A stretch of 64,000 nt of DNA from Allobosea sp. (lineage in GTDB: Bacteria > Pseudomonadota > Alphaproteobacteria > Rhizobiales > Beijerinckiaceae): positions 124,001 through 188,000 of the forward strand of contig NZ_JAUYTP010000008.1 of NCBI RefSeq assembly GCF_030695125.1, read 5' to 3'. The position numbers and the translations under genes are program-made. The notes under the pieces were generated by a model, which ran no database searches, was not told the DNA's origin, and saw nothing but the letters and a program-made list of their open reading frames with translations. Positions 20,161 through 34,403 of this stretch are shown one piece after another (positions within the stretch are counted from its first letter, which is position 1; the number at the start of each line of letters is the position of its first letter).

Positions 20161-20260
20161 TGTGGGCCAAGCAATCAGGGCGCCCGCCGTTACGAATGTC
20201 TTGGATGGGTCGACAGCGGACCTATGGTCTGTTTCATTCATTGGCCCATAGGGATCATAG

Positions 20261-21247
20261 ATGAAGCAGAAGGTCACACGGTCTGTTCTGGCCTGCCTCA
20301 TGGCCCTCGTCATTTCTCGACCGGGAACAGCGCAGATGAGTAGTCCCAGGATGATTGAAGCACCCGGCCCGGCCGGGCCGCTCTCGGGAACCGCGCTAGG
20401 CCCCTCCGACACCGATGCCCCCGTCGTCCTGATCGTCCCCGGCTCCGGGCCGACCGACCGCGATGGCAACAACCCGCTCGGTGTACGGGCATCCCCATAC
20501 CGCTTAATCGCCGAGGGGTTGGCGGCGCGTGGGATCAGGAGCGTCCGTATCGATAAGCGGGGTATGTTCGGGAGCGACCGGGCCATCCCAGACGCCAACG
20601 CCATCACCATTGAGGACTACGCCGCAGACATCCAGACTTGGGCTACCACTATCCGTAAAACGATGGGTGTCCCATGCGTTTGGGTGCTGGGCCACAGCGA
20701 AGGCGGTCTGTCGGCGCTGGTCGCAGCCCAACAGCCCGGCGGCATCTGCGGGTTGCTGCTGGTATCGGCGACGGGACGCCGGCTGGGTGACGTGCTCCGT
20801 GAGCAGATCGCGGCGAACCCTGCCAACGCGCCCATCCGCCAACAGGCTGAAGCCATCATAACGCAGCTGGAGGCAGGCCAGCGGGTGGAGGCAGGAAACA
20901 TCCATACGGTGTTGCGCCCACTGTTCCGACCTGAGGTCCAAGGCTTTTTGATCAGCACATTCGCTCTCGATCCGGCCAAGTTGATAGCGGCGTACGCGGG
21001 ACCGGTACTGATCCTTCAGGGGCTGCGCGATATACAAGTGGGGCGGGTAGACGCTGAGCGATTGCACCATGCGCGACCGGACACCGATCTGGTTCTCCTC
21101 GCGGACGCAAATCACGTTCTGAAGGCAGTCCCATCCGACGACCGTGCTGCCAACATCGCGGCCTACCAAGACCCTGCTAGACCCCTTGCTGGAGGCGTGA
21201 TCGAAGCTCTAGCCGCGTTCGTCCAAGCGCAGAGGAAGCTCCGCTAA
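20261..21247 (+). CDS. Exported alpha/beta hydrolase
   Basis: 328 aa with a Sec signal peptide (MKQKVTRSVLACLMALVISRPGTAQ). The alpha/beta-hydrolase core has IVPGSGPTDRDGNNP, nucleophile motif VLGHSEGG, acid region LQGLRDIQV and the histidine in ADANHVLKAV. Substrate unknown; it resembles the exported Ser-hydrolase/esterase group. Codon use is less GC-biased than its neighbours (more A/T at third positions, for example TTGATAGCGGCGTACGCG), and the 5' flank has a 7-bp inverted repeat (CCTATGG/CCATAGG) just before the ATG. It may have been acquired. Confidence 0.85.
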   Translation: MKQKVTRSVLACLMALVISRPGTAQMSSPRMIEAPGPAGPLSGTALGPSDTDAPVVLIVPGSGPTDRDGNNPLGVRASPYRLIAEGLAARGIRSVRIDKRGMFGSDRAIPDANAITIEDYAADIQTWATTIRKTMGVPCVWVLGHSEGGLSALVAAQQPGGICGLLLVSATGRRLGDVLREQIAANPANAPIRQQAEAIITQLEAGQRVEAGNIHTVLRPLFRPEVQGFLISTFALDPAKLIAAYAGPVLILQGLRDIQVGRVDAERLHHARPDTDLVLLADANHVLKAVPSDDRAANIAAYQDPARPLAGGVIEALAAFVQAQRKLR

Positions 21248-21274
21248 GGGTCGAAAGCTGACACGTCACCCGCC

Positions 21275-23530
<2,256 letters not shown>

Positions 23531-23534
<4 letters not shown>

Positions 23535-26050
23535 GCGATGCCTGTGAGGCGCGAGCCTTCCGGGCCGCTGTTCTGGAGAAAATAGCGGTCGGCGATCGCG
23601 CTGGAGACGCCCATCAACAACTGCTCGAACAGGAGGATGCTGGTGCGGTCGAGCCGGGAGGCCTCGGCTGTCCGGCACTCGGCGGCGAGTTTCAGGATCA
23701 GCCGGCGCGGCGCCTCCAGCATGCCGTCCTCGGTCAGCGACGGCAGATCGCGGATCTCGGTGTCGAGACGGTCGATCTGGAAAGCGACCGAGCGCGGGTT
23801 GAAGGGATCGAGCATGACGAGATCGAGCACGGGCTGCAGGCTGGCGCCGAGCAGGTAGCGCGAGCGATAGGTGATCTGCGAATCCGTCAGGTCGAGCAGC
23901 GCGTCGAGCGCGTCGCTGGGCGCCGTCGTCTCGGCGAAGTGGCGCGCGAAGCGGCAGGTCGCGATGCCGCGCTCCAGCCGCCGCCCGATGTCGAGGAAAC
24001 GCCAGCCAGGCCCGCGCACCATGTTCTCCTGGCTGAGGCCGGAGAAGGCGGCGAGCGATTTCAGCGCGCGGTCGGCGGTTTCATAGGCCTCGCCCTCGCT
24101 CGGCTTGCGCCCCTCCCCGAGGGTGAGTTGCTGCTGCATGTCGCCAAACAGCCGCCAGGCATCGACCGACAGCCTTTCGCGGATGACCGAGGCCGTCCGC
24201 CTCGCTTCGCGCGTCGTCGAAATCGCCGAGCCATACTGGTCCAGCGCGTGCAGCGCGGCCGAGGCCTGGCTGGCCGGCGTTTGGCCGCGGCCGCCCGGCG
24301 ACGCGCCCCAGGAAACCAGCAGATGGGCGAGCCGGCGCAGCGTCTCGTTGCGTCCCTGGGTCGGGTCGGTGTCGATCAGGCGGCCGAGCAGCGCGCGCAC
24401 CAGCCGCAGTGTCGCCTCGGTCCGTTCGAGATAGCGCCCGAGCCAGAACAGGTTGTCGGCGGCGCGGCTCGGCAGGGTGCCGGTGATCCGGCGGATCGGG
24501 ATGCGGTCGGGCGTCGGCAGTAGCGTGACATGGTCGACGGGCCCGTCCGACGTCACCCAGACATCGCTCGAGCGCACGCCGCTGCGCAGGCTGACGGCGC
24601 GCGCATCGGGCTCGTCAGAGATGCGACAGAAGCCGCCCGGCATCACCTTCCAGCCATCCGGCGTGGCGGCGGCGAAGACGCGCAGCGTCATCGGGCGCGG
24701 CTGCAGACGGCCGTTCTGGAAGACGGGCGTCGTCGAGAGCCGCACCACCTCCTGGCCGACATAGTCCATGCCCCGCGCCTCGACCCTGGCCCGCAGCGCC
24801 TCGCGCTGCTCGGCCGACAGGTCGGCGGCGACCACGGGCCCGGTGTCGAGCCCGCCGCCGGCGCTGCGGAATGCCGGCGCGATGCTCATCTCGTCGAGCC
24901 GGCTGAGCACGTCGGCGCGCTCGCGCGGCTGCCCGCACCACCAGGTCGCGACATTGGGCAGGATCATCTCCTCGCCCAGGATCTTCTCGCCCAGCGCCGG
25001 CAGGAAACTCATCAGCGCCCGCGCCTCGACGACGCCGGAGCCCAGCCCGTTGGCGATATGGACGCTGCCCTTGCGCACGGCCTGGACGAGGCCGGCGACG
25101 CCGAGCGCGGAGGAGGCGTTCAATTCGAGCGGGTCGGCGAAATCGCCGTCGATGCGGCGCCAGATCACGTCGGCGCGCTTGAGGCCGGCGATGGTGCGCA
25201 CATGCACGCGGCCCTCCCGCATCACGAGATCGCCGCCTTCGACCAGGAGGAAGCCGAGATAGCGCGCCAGATAGGTCTGTTCGAAATAGCTTTCGTTGAG
25301 CGGGCCCGGCGTCAGCAGGCAGATGCGCGGCTCGACCCGCTTCGAGCGGGCGACGAGCCCGGCGCGGAAGCCCTGGAAGAAGGCCGCCAGCCGCTCGATG
25401 TTCATCGTCCGGAACATGTCGGGAAAGGCGCGCGACAAGGCGAGCCGGTTTTCCAGCGCATAGCCGGCGCCCGAGGGCGCCTGCGTGCGGTCCTGCAGAA
25501 CCCACCAGCGCCCGTCGGGCCCGCGCCCGAGATCGGCGGCGTAGAGCTGGAGCGCGCCGCCGCCGGGAGCCCCCTGCAGCGGGCGCAGATAATCCGGGCT
25601 GCCGGTGACCACCGAAGCGGGAAGCAGCCCGTTGGCGATCATCTCGCCGGGGCCGTAGATGTCGTCGAGCAGGCGGCTGAGCAGATCGGCGCGCTGGGCG
25701 ACGCCGGCTGCGATCGTCTGCCATTCGGCGCCGGTGATGACCAGCGGGACATGGGACAGCGGCCAGGCGCGCTCGCCTGCCGTGGGATCGCGCGGGTCGA
25801 TGTCGCCATGGACGCGGTAGGACACGCCGGTATCGTGGACATGCCGGTCGGCGAGGCCGAAGCGCTGGGTCAGCTCGTCGGGCGAAAGCGCGCACCATTC
25901 CGACAGGAACGGCTCCCAATGCGGGCGAATCTGCCCGTCCGGGCCGACGAGCTCGTCATGCACGCCGGGAAGCGGGCGATAGCCCGCCAGCAGAGCGTTG
26001 CGCCGCTCCGTCCTCGTGCGCACAGACGGTGATCGGCTCTGTAATGCCAT
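23531..26050 (-). CDS. Circularly permuted ATP-grasp / Alpha-E fusion protein
   Basis: 839 aa. Residues about 90-480 are a circularly permuted type-2 ATP-grasp domain; recognisable stretches are DDIYGPGEMIANGLLP, YAADLGRGPDGRWWVL, DRTQAPSGAGYALENR and NGLGSGVVEARALMSFLP. From about residue 530 the Alpha-E helical domain follows (RAADNLFWLGRYLERTEATL), rich in helices. ATP-grasp enzymes form carboxylate-amine bonds, so this may make a peptide or amide whose identity is unknown. In many genomes the two domains are separate neighbouring genes. It starts 9 bp after the DUF2126 gene ends. Confidence 0.92.
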
Positions 26051-26059
26051 CGGTTGCGT

Positions 26060-29000
26060 CTACACTCCGGGAGGACGCCGCAAATCCAGAGTCAGCGGAA
26101 ATTCGGCGCTGCGCTCTTCGGGCGGAATCGCCAGCGCGCCGGGAGTATGACCGATCGCTTCGAAACGTGCGAGCCGGCGCGCCTCCGCCTCATAGGAATT
26201 CACAGGCGGCGTCTCATAATTGCGACCGCCGGGATGGGCGACATGGTAGACGCAACCGCCGAGCGAGCGTCCGACCCAGGTATCGACGATGTCGAAGGTC
26301 AGGGGTGCATGCACCGGGATCGTCGGATGCAGCCCAGAGGCCGGCTGCCAGGCCTTGAAGCGCAGGCCCGCGACGCTCTCGCCCGGCGCTCCCGCCGCCG
26401 TCATCGGCAGGCGCCTGCCGTTGCAGGTGATGAGGTGGCGGCCGGGCACCAGCCCTTTGGCCTTGACCTGCAGGCGTTCGACCGACGAGTCGACATAGCG
26501 CACCGTGCCACCGATCGCGCCCTCCTCGCCCATGACATGCCAGGGTTCGAGCGCCTGCCGGATCTCGATCTCGACGCCGCCATGCTCCACCTTGCCGAAG
26601 AACGGGAAGCGGAATTCGGCCTGCGCCTCGAACCAGACCGGATCGAAGGCGTAGCCGGCGCGCCCGAGATCGCCGAGCACGTCCTTGAAGTCCTGCCAGA
26701 CCATCTCGGGCAGCATGAAGCGGTCATGCAGCGTCGTGCCCCAGCGCGTCAGGCTGCCCGTCTGCGGCTCGCGCCAGAACCACGCGATCAGCGCGCGCAC
26801 CAGAAGCTGCTGCGCCAGGCTCATGCGCGCATCCGGCGGCATCTCGAAGCCGCGGAACTCGATGAGCCCGAGCCGCCCCGTCGGCCCGTCGGGCGAGTAG
26901 AGCTTGTCGATGCAGATCTCGCTGCGGTGGGTGTTGCCGGAGACGTCGACCAGCAGGTTGCGCAGCAGCCGGTCGACCAGCCAGAGCGGGATCGCGGGCT
27001 CGCCCGGACGCGGGATCTTGGCCAGCGCGATCTCGAGTTCGTAGAGCGCGTCGTGCCGGCCCTCGTCGATGCGCGGCGCCTGGCTGGTCGGGCCGATGAA
27101 CAGGCCCGAGAACAGGTAGGACAGCGAAGGGTGCCGGTTCCAGTACAGCACCAGGCTCTTGAGCAGGTCGGGGCGCCGCAGGAAGGGCGAGTCGGGCGGG
27201 GTGATGCCGCCGAGCACGACATGGTTGCCGCCGCCGGTGCCGGTGTGGCGCCCGTCGACCATGAGCTTCTCGGCGCAGAGCCGCGACTGCCGCGCCTCGT
27301 CATAGACGCCCCGCGTGATCTCGACCGCTTCACGCCAGTTGCGGGCCGGATGGATGTTGACCTCGATAACGCCGGGGTCGGGCGTGACCTTGACGACGTT
27401 CAGCCGCGGGTCGTGCGGCGGCGGGTATCCCTCGATATGGACCGGCTGGTTGCGCTCGCGCGCCACCTGCTCGACGCTGGCGATCAGGTCGAGGTAATCC
27501 TCCAGCCGCTCGACCGGCGGCAGGAAGACGCACAGCACCTTGTCGCGGATTTCGAGGCTGATCGCAGTGCGCACATGCTCCCCGCCGATCTCCTGCTCGG
27601 TGCGGTCCTGAGCGGAGGCGCCACTCGCCTCGACCGAACGCGACATCTGGTGCGGGGGCTGCTGGGAGAACGGCGCCTCGACATGAATCGGAGCCTCTGG
27701 CGGCGGCGGATCGGCGGCCGGACCGAATCCCCCGGCGATGCGCGGCAGCGGCGGGCGCGCCTCCATCGGGTCCTGCGGGTGGACATGCGGATACTCTGCC
27801 TTCGGTACCACCGGCAGCGAGCCGAGCGGCAGCCGGTAACCGACGGGGGAATCGCCCGGCACGAGGAAGAGCTTGCCGCGCCTGAGCTTCCATTTCTCCG
27901 AGCGCCAGCGCTTGTCGCCCGCCTGGCTCTGCCAGCGCTGGACGGGAATGACGTAGCCACGCGGCTTGCCCAGGCCCAACTGGAAGACCTGCTGCATGCG
28001 CGCGCGTTCTTCCGGGTCGGCCAGACGCGGGTCGAGCGGGTCGACATTGTCGGGAAGCTGGGCCTCCTTCAACAGCCAGTAGCCGGTGTCCTCATAGGCT
28101 GGCATCACATAGTCGGAGCCGAGCCCGAGCTTGTCGGACAGGCCCTCGGCCAGCGCCTCGGCCTCGGCCATCGTCGCGCCGGCTTCCAACTCGCGATCGC
28201 CTCCCGTCGGGGCGCCGGGCTCGCGGGCGATCAGCGCGGCGTCGCGCCAGATCGGCTCGCCATCGGCGCGCCAGTACAGCGCGAAGGCCCAGCGTGGCAG
28301 GCTCTCGCCGGGATACCATTTGCCCTGGCCGTAATGCAGCATGCCGCCCGGCGCGAAACGCTCGCGCAAGCGTCGGATCATGACGTCGGCGCGTTGGCGC
28401 TTGGTCGGCCCGACAGCGGCGATGTTCCATTCCTCGCCGGTCTGGTCGTCGACGGAGACGAAGGTCGGCTCGCCGCCCATGGTCAGGCGGACATCGCCGG
28501 CCTGGAGATCGGCCTCGACCTGCTCGCCCAGCGCATCGAGCCGCTGCCAGGATTCATCCGAGAAGGGCAGGGTGATCCGCGGCACCTCATGCACGCGCGC
28601 CACGCTCATCTCGAAATCGAAGGTCGTCTCGGCATAGCTGGCGACACCCGAGACCGGCGCGGCCGAGCGGTAATGCGGCGTCGCCGCCAGCGGCAGATGG
28701 CCCTCGCCGGTCAGGAGCCCTGAGGTCGGGTCGAGCCCGATCCAACCGGCGCCGGGGATATAGACCTCCGCCCAGGCGTGGAGGTCGGTGAAATCCTTGT
28801 CCGTGCCGGCCGGCCCTTCCAGCGGGTCGATATCCGCCTTCATCTGGATCAGGTAGCCGGAGACGAACCGCGCGGCGAGGCCGAGCTGTCGCAGGATCTG
28901 CACGAGCAGCCAGCTCGAATCGCGGCATGAGCCGGATCTGATGTCGAGCGTATGCTCCGGCTCCTGGACGCCGGGCTCCATGCGGATACCGTAGGCGATC

Positions 29001-29464
29001 GCGCCGGAGAGCCGCGCATTCAGGTCGACGACGAAGTTGACGGTGTTGGTCGGCTCGCGCGGGATCGTCGCCAGGAAGGCCTGCAGCAGCGGCCCGGCCG
29101 GCTCTGTCACGAGATAGGGGGCCAGCTCCGCCCGCAGCTCGTCAGGGTAGCTGAAGGGGAAGATCTCGGCATCGGTTTCGACGAAGAAGTCGAAGGGGTT
29201 GATGATCGACAACTCGGTGACGAGATCGACCTCGATGCGGAACTCGCTCACCGGCTCCGGAAAGACATAGCGCGCCAGCCAGTTGCCGCTCGGGTCCTGC
29301 TGCCAGTTCACGAAATGCTCGGCCGGGGTGACCTTCAGCGCGTAGCTGTTGATCGCGGCCCGGCAATGCGGCGCCGGCCGCAGCCGGATGATCTGCGGCC
29401 CGAGCGTGACCGGGCGATCATAGCGGTAATGGGTGACGTGGTGGAGCGCGGCGATGATGGCCAA
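26060..29464 (-). CDS. Transglutaminase / DUF2126 protein
   Basis: 1134 aa. Residues 1-90 are the transglutaminase N-terminal beta domain ([17 protein letters not shown]). The catalytic core has Cys180 in [13 protein letters not shown], His229 in [10 protein letters not shown] and Asp245 in WIGLDPTSG. From about residue 330 to the end it matches the large DUF2126 region ([52 protein letters not shown]-like [11 protein letters not shown]). No signal peptide, so cytoplasmic. First gene of the three-gene unit. The antisense 889-aa ORF here is a shadow. Confidence 0.93.
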   Translation of the reverse strand: MAIIAALHHVTHYRYDRPVTLGPQIIRLRPAPHCRAAINSYALKVTPAEHFVNWQQDPSGNWLARYVFPEPVSEFRIEVDLVTELSIINPFDFFVETDAEIFPFSYPDELRAELAPYLVTEPAGPLLQAFLATIPREPTNTVNFVVDLNARLSGAIAYGIRMEPGVQEPEHTLDIRSGSCRDSSWLLVQILRQLGLAARFVSGYLIQMKADIDPLEGPAGTDKDFTDLHAWAEVYIPGAGWIGLDPTSGLLTGEGHLPLAATPHYRSAAPVSGVASYAETTFDFEMSVARVHEVPRITLPFSDESWQRLDALGEQVEADLQAGDVRLTMGGEPTFVSVDDQTGEEWNIAAVGPTKRQRADVMIRRLRERFAPGGMLHYGQGKWYPGESLPRWAFALYWRADGEPIWRDAALIAREPGAPTGGDRELEAGATMAEAEALAEGLSDKLGLGSDYVMPAYEDTGYWLLKEAQLPDNVDPLDPRLADPEERARMQQVFQLGLGKPRGYVIPVQRWQSQAGDKRWRSEKWKLRRGKLFLVPGDSPVGYRLPLGSLPVVPKAEYPHVHPQDPMEARPPLPRIAGGFGPAADPPPPEAPIHVEAPFSQQPPHQMSRSVEASGASAQDRTEQEIGGEHVRTAISLEIRDKVLCVFLPPVERLEDYLDLIASVEQVARERNQPVHIEGYPPPHDPRLNVVKVTPDPGVIEVNIHPARNWREAVEITRGVYDEARQSRLCAEKLMVDGRHTGTGGGNHVVLGGITPPDSPFLRRPDLLKSLVLYWNRHPSLSYLFSGLFIGPTSQAPRIDEGRHDALYELEIALAKIPRPGEPAIPLWLVDRLLRNLLVDVSGNTHRSEICIDKLYSPDGPTGRLGLIEFRGFEMPPDARMSLAQQLLVRALIAWFWREPQTGSLTRWGTTLHDRFMLPEMVWQDFKDVLGDLGRAGYAFDPVWFEAQAEFRFPFFGKVEHGGVEIEIRQALEPWHVMGEEGAIGGTVRYVDSSVERLQVKAKGLVPGRHLITCNGRRLPMTAAGAPGESVAGLRFKAWQPASGLHPTIPVHAPLTFDIVDTWVGRSLGGCVYHVAHPGGRNYETPPVNSYEAEARRLARFEAIGHTPGALAIPPEERSAEFPLTLDLRRPPGV

Positions 29465-29709
29465 GGGCTGGGCACCTGCTTGTCATGGGCCGGCAAGATG
29501 CCGGGATGTCTCACGTTAGCGAGGCCGGCATGGCTCGCAAAGCCGCATCTCGCGACGCATTGCCCGATCCGGGCGGCTCGATGCACAAGAACTGTGCAGC
29601 AACATCTGGACACGGGCCTCGTCCTGCTGGACAGAAGCCGCCGACTGGTTCCACATTCACGCCAATGGCCGACGCGTTCGGCCGACAATCCAAAACGATG
29701 GGGACTGCG

Positions 29710-31314
29710 ATGCGTCAGGTTGCGAAATTGATGATGGCGTCGGCCTTCACCGCCTTGCTGGCGACGACGGCCCATACCACGGGGGCGCTGGCCCAAACCC
29801 CGAAGGACACGGTGGTGATGGCCAAGCAGATCGACGACATCATCTCGCTCGATCCCGCCGAGGCCTTCGAATTCTCCGGCGTCGAAGTCGTCACCAACCT
29901 CTACGACAAGCTGATGGGCGTCGATCTCGCCAAGAACAACGAACTCGTCCCGGAACTCGCCCAGAGCTGGACGGTCAGCCCCGACAACCTGACCTACACC
30001 TTCAAGCTCCGTCCCGGCGTGAAATTCCATTCCGGCAACCCACTGACGGCGGCCGACGTGGTCTATTCCTTCCAGCGCGCTGTGACGCTCAACAAGTCGC
30101 CGGGCTTCATCCTCGCCCAGTTCGGCTTCACCAAGGACAACGTCACGGACAAGGTGAAGGCGACCGACGACGGCACGGTCGTGATCACCGTCTCCAAGCC
30201 CTTCGCGCCGACCTTCTTCTTGAACTGCCTGACCTCGGGCGTCGCCTCGATCGTCGACACCAAGCTGGTCAAGGCCAATGAGAAGGACGGCGACTGGGGC
30301 AATGGCTGGCTGAAGCAGAACTCGGCCGGCTCCGGCGCCTACAAGGTCCGCGCCTACCGCCCCAACGAGCAATACGCGCTCGACGCCAACGAGGCCTGGT
30401 ACAAGGGCGCGCCGAAGAACAAGCGCATCGTCGTGCGCCATGTCGCCGAGCCGGCTTCGCAGCGCCTCCTGCTCGAGAAGGGCGACATCGACATCGCCCG
30501 CAACCTCTCGAAGGACCAGCTTGCCGCGGTCAAGACCAACAAGGACGTCGACATCGTCCAGGGCGACAAGGGCTACATCCTTTATCTCGGCCTCAACACC
30601 AAGAACCCCAACTTCGCCAAGCCCGAAGTGCGCGAGGCGCTGAAATACCTCGTCGATTACGCCTCGATCGAGCGCAACATCGTCGAGGGCACCTACAAGG
30701 CCCATCAGTCCTTCCTGCCCAAGGGCTTCCTCGGCGCGATCGACGACAAGCCCTACACATTCAATCCGGCCAAGGCCAAGGAACTGCTCGCCAAGGCAGG
30801 CCTCCCCAACGGCTTCAGCGTCACCATGGATGTCCGCTCGGTCAGCCCCATCACCGACATCGCCCAGGCGATCCAGGCGAACTGGGCCCAGGCAGGCATC
30901 AAGCTCGAGCTGCTCCCAGGCGACGGCAAGCAGACCCTGACCAAGTACCGCGCCCGCACCCATGACATCTATATCGGCCAGTGGGGTCCGGACTATCTCG
31001 ACCCGCATACCAATGCCGAGACCTTCGCCATCAACGAGAACAATGGCGAGGACGCGAAGTCGAAGACGCTGGCCTGGCGCAATGCCTGGGACATCCCCGA
31101 GATGACCAAGACGACGCAGGCCAACGTCCTCGAGACGGACGCCGCCAAGCGCGCCGCCGTCTACGGCACCCTGCAGCGGGAACACCAGAAGGTCTCGCCC
31201 TTCGTCATCATGTTCCAGCAGGTCGAAGTCTCGGCCGATCGCAAGAACGTCAAGGGTTGGGCCATCGGGCCGAGCTCGGACACCAACTTCTACGCGCCGA
31301 TCTCGAAGAACTGA
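29710..31314 (+). CDS. ABC transporter substrate-binding protein, peptide/nickel type (system 1)
   Basis: 534 aa SBP_bac_5 family lipid-free periplasmic binding protein. Signal peptide MRQVAKLMMASAFTALLATTAHTTGALAQ; the start follows GGGGA by several nt. Typical family text: ELVPELAQSWTVSPDNLTYTF, LRPGVKFHSGNPLTAADVVYSF, and DIYIGQWGPDYLDPHTNAE. First gene of a five-gene importer with two permeases and two ATPases. Substrate could be oligopeptides or another amino compound; the sequence does not decide. Confidence 0.92.
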   Translation: MRQVAKLMMASAFTALLATTAHTTGALAQTPKDTVVMAKQIDDIISLDPAEAFEFSGVEVVTNLYDKLMGVDLAKNNELVPELAQSWTVSPDNLTYTFKLRPGVKFHSGNPLTAADVVYSFQRAVTLNKSPGFILAQFGFTKDNVTDKVKATDDGTVVITVSKPFAPTFFLNCLTSGVASIVDTKLVKANEKDGDWGNGWLKQNSAGSGAYKVRAYRPNEQYALDANEAWYKGAPKNKRIVVRHVAEPASQRLLLEKGDIDIARNLSKDQLAAVKTNKDVDIVQGDKGYILYLGLNTKNPNFAKPEVREALKYLVDYASIERNIVEGTYKAHQSFLPKGFLGAIDDKPYTFNPAKAKELLAKAGLPNGFSVTMDVRSVSPITDIAQAIQANWAQAGIKLELLPGDGKQTLTKYRARTHDIYIGQWGPDYLDPHTNAETFAINENNGEDAKSKTLAWRNAWDIPEMTKTTQANVLETDAAKRAAVYGTLQREHQKVSPFVIMFQQVEVSADRKNVKGWAIGPSSDTNFYAPISKN

Positions 31315-31330
31315 GATCATCTGACCAGCC

Positions 31331-31369
31331 AGCCCCGCCTCGGCCTCTTAGGGCTGCGGCGGGGCTTTT
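31331..31369 (+). terminator. Intra-operon terminator after the binding-protein gene
   Basis: Stem AGCCCCGCC / GGCGGGGCT (9 bp perfect) followed by TTTGCTT, 16 bp after the binding-protein stop. Partial termination here would make more binding protein than membrane subunits, the usual arrangement in ABC import operons. Confidence 0.8.
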
Positions 31370-31426
31370 GCTTCCGGTTGGCCCTGCAGGGCCGGTCCCG
31401 GTCAAAGAAAACGGAAACAAGCTGGC

Positions 31427-32491
<1,065 letters not shown>

Positions 32492-32498
32492 GGCGCTC

Positions 32499-33389
32499 AT
32501 GACCACCTGGACCGACTACCTCCTCTCCGATTCGCCAGCCTCCCGCCGTCAGGCCCGCCTGGGCCAGGCCTATCGCAAATGGCTCGCCTTCCGGCGCAAC
32601 CCACTCGCCATGGTCGGGCTTTGCATCATTGTCGCGCTCCTGCTGGTCGCGGCCTTCGCGCCGCTGATCGCCACCGCCGATCCGCTGGCGCAGAATCTCG
32701 ACCGCCGGCTGCTGCCGCCCTCGGGCACCAATATCTTCGGCACGGATTCGCTCGGCCGCGACATCTTCAGCCGCATCGTCTACGGCACCCGCGTCACGCT
32801 GGTCATCGTGCTGCTCGTCGTGGTGTCGGTGGGGCCGATCGGCCTCCTGATCGGCGCGACCTCGGGCTATCTCGGCGGCTGGGTCGATCGGCTGTTGATG
32901 CGGATCACGGACGTATTCCTGGCCTTTCCTCGGCTCGTGCTGGCGCTCGCTTTCGTGGCCGCGCTCGGCCCCGGTCTGGAGAACGCCGTCATCGCTATCG
33001 CCATCACCGCCTGGCCGCCCTATGCGCGGGTCGCCCGCGCCGAGACGCAGATCATCCGCCAGCAGGACTATATCGCTGCGATCCGCCTGCAGGGGGCCTC
33101 GCAATGGCGCATCGTCTGGAAGCATGTCGTGCCGATGTGCCTGCCCTCGCTGATCGTGCGCACCACGCTCGACATGGCCGGAATCATCCTGATCGCGGCG
33201 GGCCTCGGCTTCCTGGGTCTCGGCGCCCAGCCGCCGATCCCCGAATGGGGCGCGATGATCTCGGCCGGCCGCGAGCAGATCTTCGACCAGTGGTGGGTCG
33301 CGACCTTCCCCGGCATCGCCATCTGCGTCGTCGCACTCGGCTTCAACCTGCTCGGCGACGGCCTGCGCGACGTCATGGATGCGAGGTGA
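32499..33389 (+). CDS. ABC transporter permease, DppC type (system 1)
   Basis: 296 aa. The N-terminal FRRNPLAMVGLCIIVALLLVAAFAPLIA and FGTDSLGRDIFSRIVYGTRVTL are the OppC N-domain signatures; the EAA loop is YIAAIRLQGASQWRIVWKH, ending with GLGFLGLGAQPPIPEWG. Its stop overlaps the start of the ATPase gene (GTGA). Confidence 0.94.
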   Translation: MTTWTDYLLSDSPASRRQARLGQAYRKWLAFRRNPLAMVGLCIIVALLLVAAFAPLIATADPLAQNLDRRLLPPSGTNIFGTDSLGRDIFSRIVYGTRVTLVIVLLVVVSVGPIGLLIGATSGYLGGWVDRLLMRITDVFLAFPRLVLALAFVAALGPGLENAVIAIAITAWPPYARVARAETQIIRQQDYIAAIRLQGASQWRIVWKHVVPMCLPSLIVRTTLDMAGIILIAAGLGFLGLGAQPPIPEWGAMISAGREQIFDQWWVATFPGIAICVVALGFNLLGDGLRDVMDAR

Positions 33390-34246
33390 GCGTGATCGAC
33401 CAGCCCCTCCTCGAACTCGACAATCTGCGCGTCGATTTCCACACGCCCACAGGCATCGTCCATGCCGTGCGCGGCCTGTCCTTCACGCTCGGCCGCGAGC
33501 GGCTCGGCATCGTCGGCGAGTCCGGCTCCGGCAAGTCGATGACCGGGCGCGCCATCCTCGACCTGATCCCGCCGCCCGGCGTCGTCGCGGCCGACCGCAT
33601 GGTCTATCGTGGCCAGGACCTGCAGACGATGGACAAGCGCGAGCGCCGCAAGCTGCGCGGCCGCCACATCTCGATGGTGATGCAGGACCCGAAATTCTCG
33701 CTCAACCCGGTCCGCACGGTCGGCGACCAGATCGCCGAGGCCTATCGCGTCCACCACAAGGCCAGCGCCCGCGAGGCGAAGCAGCGCTCGCTCGCCATGC
33801 TGGAACAGGTCCAGATCCGCGAGCCCGCCCGCGTCTACGGCCTCTACCCGCACGAGGTCTCGGGCGGCATGGGCCAGCGCGTCATGATCGCGATGATGCT
33901 GATCGCCGAGCCCGACATCCTGATCGCCGACGAGCCGACCTCGGCGCTCGACGTCACCGTCCAGCTGCAGATCCTCAAGATCCTCGACGATCTCGTCACC
34001 CAGCGCGGCATGGGGCTGATCTTCATCAGCCATGATTTGCATCTGGTGCAGTCCTTCTGCGACCGCGTCATCGTCATGTATGGCGGCAAGGCGATGGAAA
34101 CGTTGCCGGCGGCCGAACTCGCCGACGAATCCGCCCGCGCGAGGCGCCACCCCTACACGCTGGGCCTGCTCGGCTGCCTGCCCGATCTCGACCATCCCAA
34201 GGCCGAACTCGCCACGCTCACCCGCGACCCGGCATGGCTGGCATGA
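33386..34246 (+). CDS. ABC transporter ATP-binding protein, DppD type (system 1)
   Basis: 286 aa from GTG overlapping the permease stop (a second GTG is at 33392). Walker A GESGSGKS, Q-loop VMQDPKFSLNP, signature VSGGMGQRV, Walker B ILIADEPTSALD, H-loop FISHDL. It ends soon after the nucleotide-binding domain and lacks the Cys-rich C-terminal oligopeptide-transporter extension that the system-2 ATPases in this window have. Separated from its partner ATPase by a palindromic repeat. Confidence 0.94.
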   Translation: MSVIDQPLLELDNLRVDFHTPTGIVHAVRGLSFTLGRERLGIVGESGSGKSMTGRAILDLIPPPGVVAADRMVYRGQDLQTMDKRERRKLRGRHISMVMQDPKFSLNPVRTVGDQIAEAYRVHHKASAREAKQRSLAMLEQVQIREPARVYGLYPHEVSGGMGQRVMIAMMLIAEPDILIADEPTSALDVTVQLQILKILDDLVTQRGMGLIFISHDLHLVQSFCDRVIVMYGGKAMETLPAAELADESARARRHPYTLGLLGCLPDLDHPKAELATLTRDPAWLA

Positions 34247-34263
34247 TGAGCTCGACCCTCCTC

Positions 34264-34390
34264 TGTCATTCCGGGGCGCTGCGCAGCAGCGAACCCGGAA
34301 CCCACGACCGGGTTGAGCCTGCATGCAGTCCGACCGGTGCGCCCGGTCGTGGGTTCCGGGTTCTTCGCTGCGCGAAGCCCCGGAATGACA
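34264..34390. repeat. Intergenic palindromic repeat, family A copy 1
   Basis: Begins TGTCATTCCGGGGCGCTGCG and ends CTTCGCTGCGCGAAGCCCCGGAATGACA; inner arms GAACCCGGAACCCACGACCGG and CCGGTCGTGGGTTCCGGGTTC. About 127 bp between the two ATPase genes of ABC system 1. It matches copies at 46449, 52482 and (short form) 56379. Confidence 0.92.
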
Positions 34391-34403
34391 GCGAGTTGCC
34401 CGC

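Noticed and set aside
24530-26032. 500-aa plus-strand ORF
   Set aside because: Antisense to the ATP-grasp/Alpha-E gene; shadow composition.
26054-28723. 889-aa plus-strand ORF
   Set aside because: It is antisense to the DUF2126 gene; the translation is Arg/Asp/Leu-rich with no domain, typical of a shadow frame in high-GC DNA.
29465-29709. ORF extension upstream of the first ABC binding protein
   Set aside because: The translation is not signal-like, whereas the ATG at 29710 gives a clean Sec signal peptide; the stretch is more likely a divergent promoter region.
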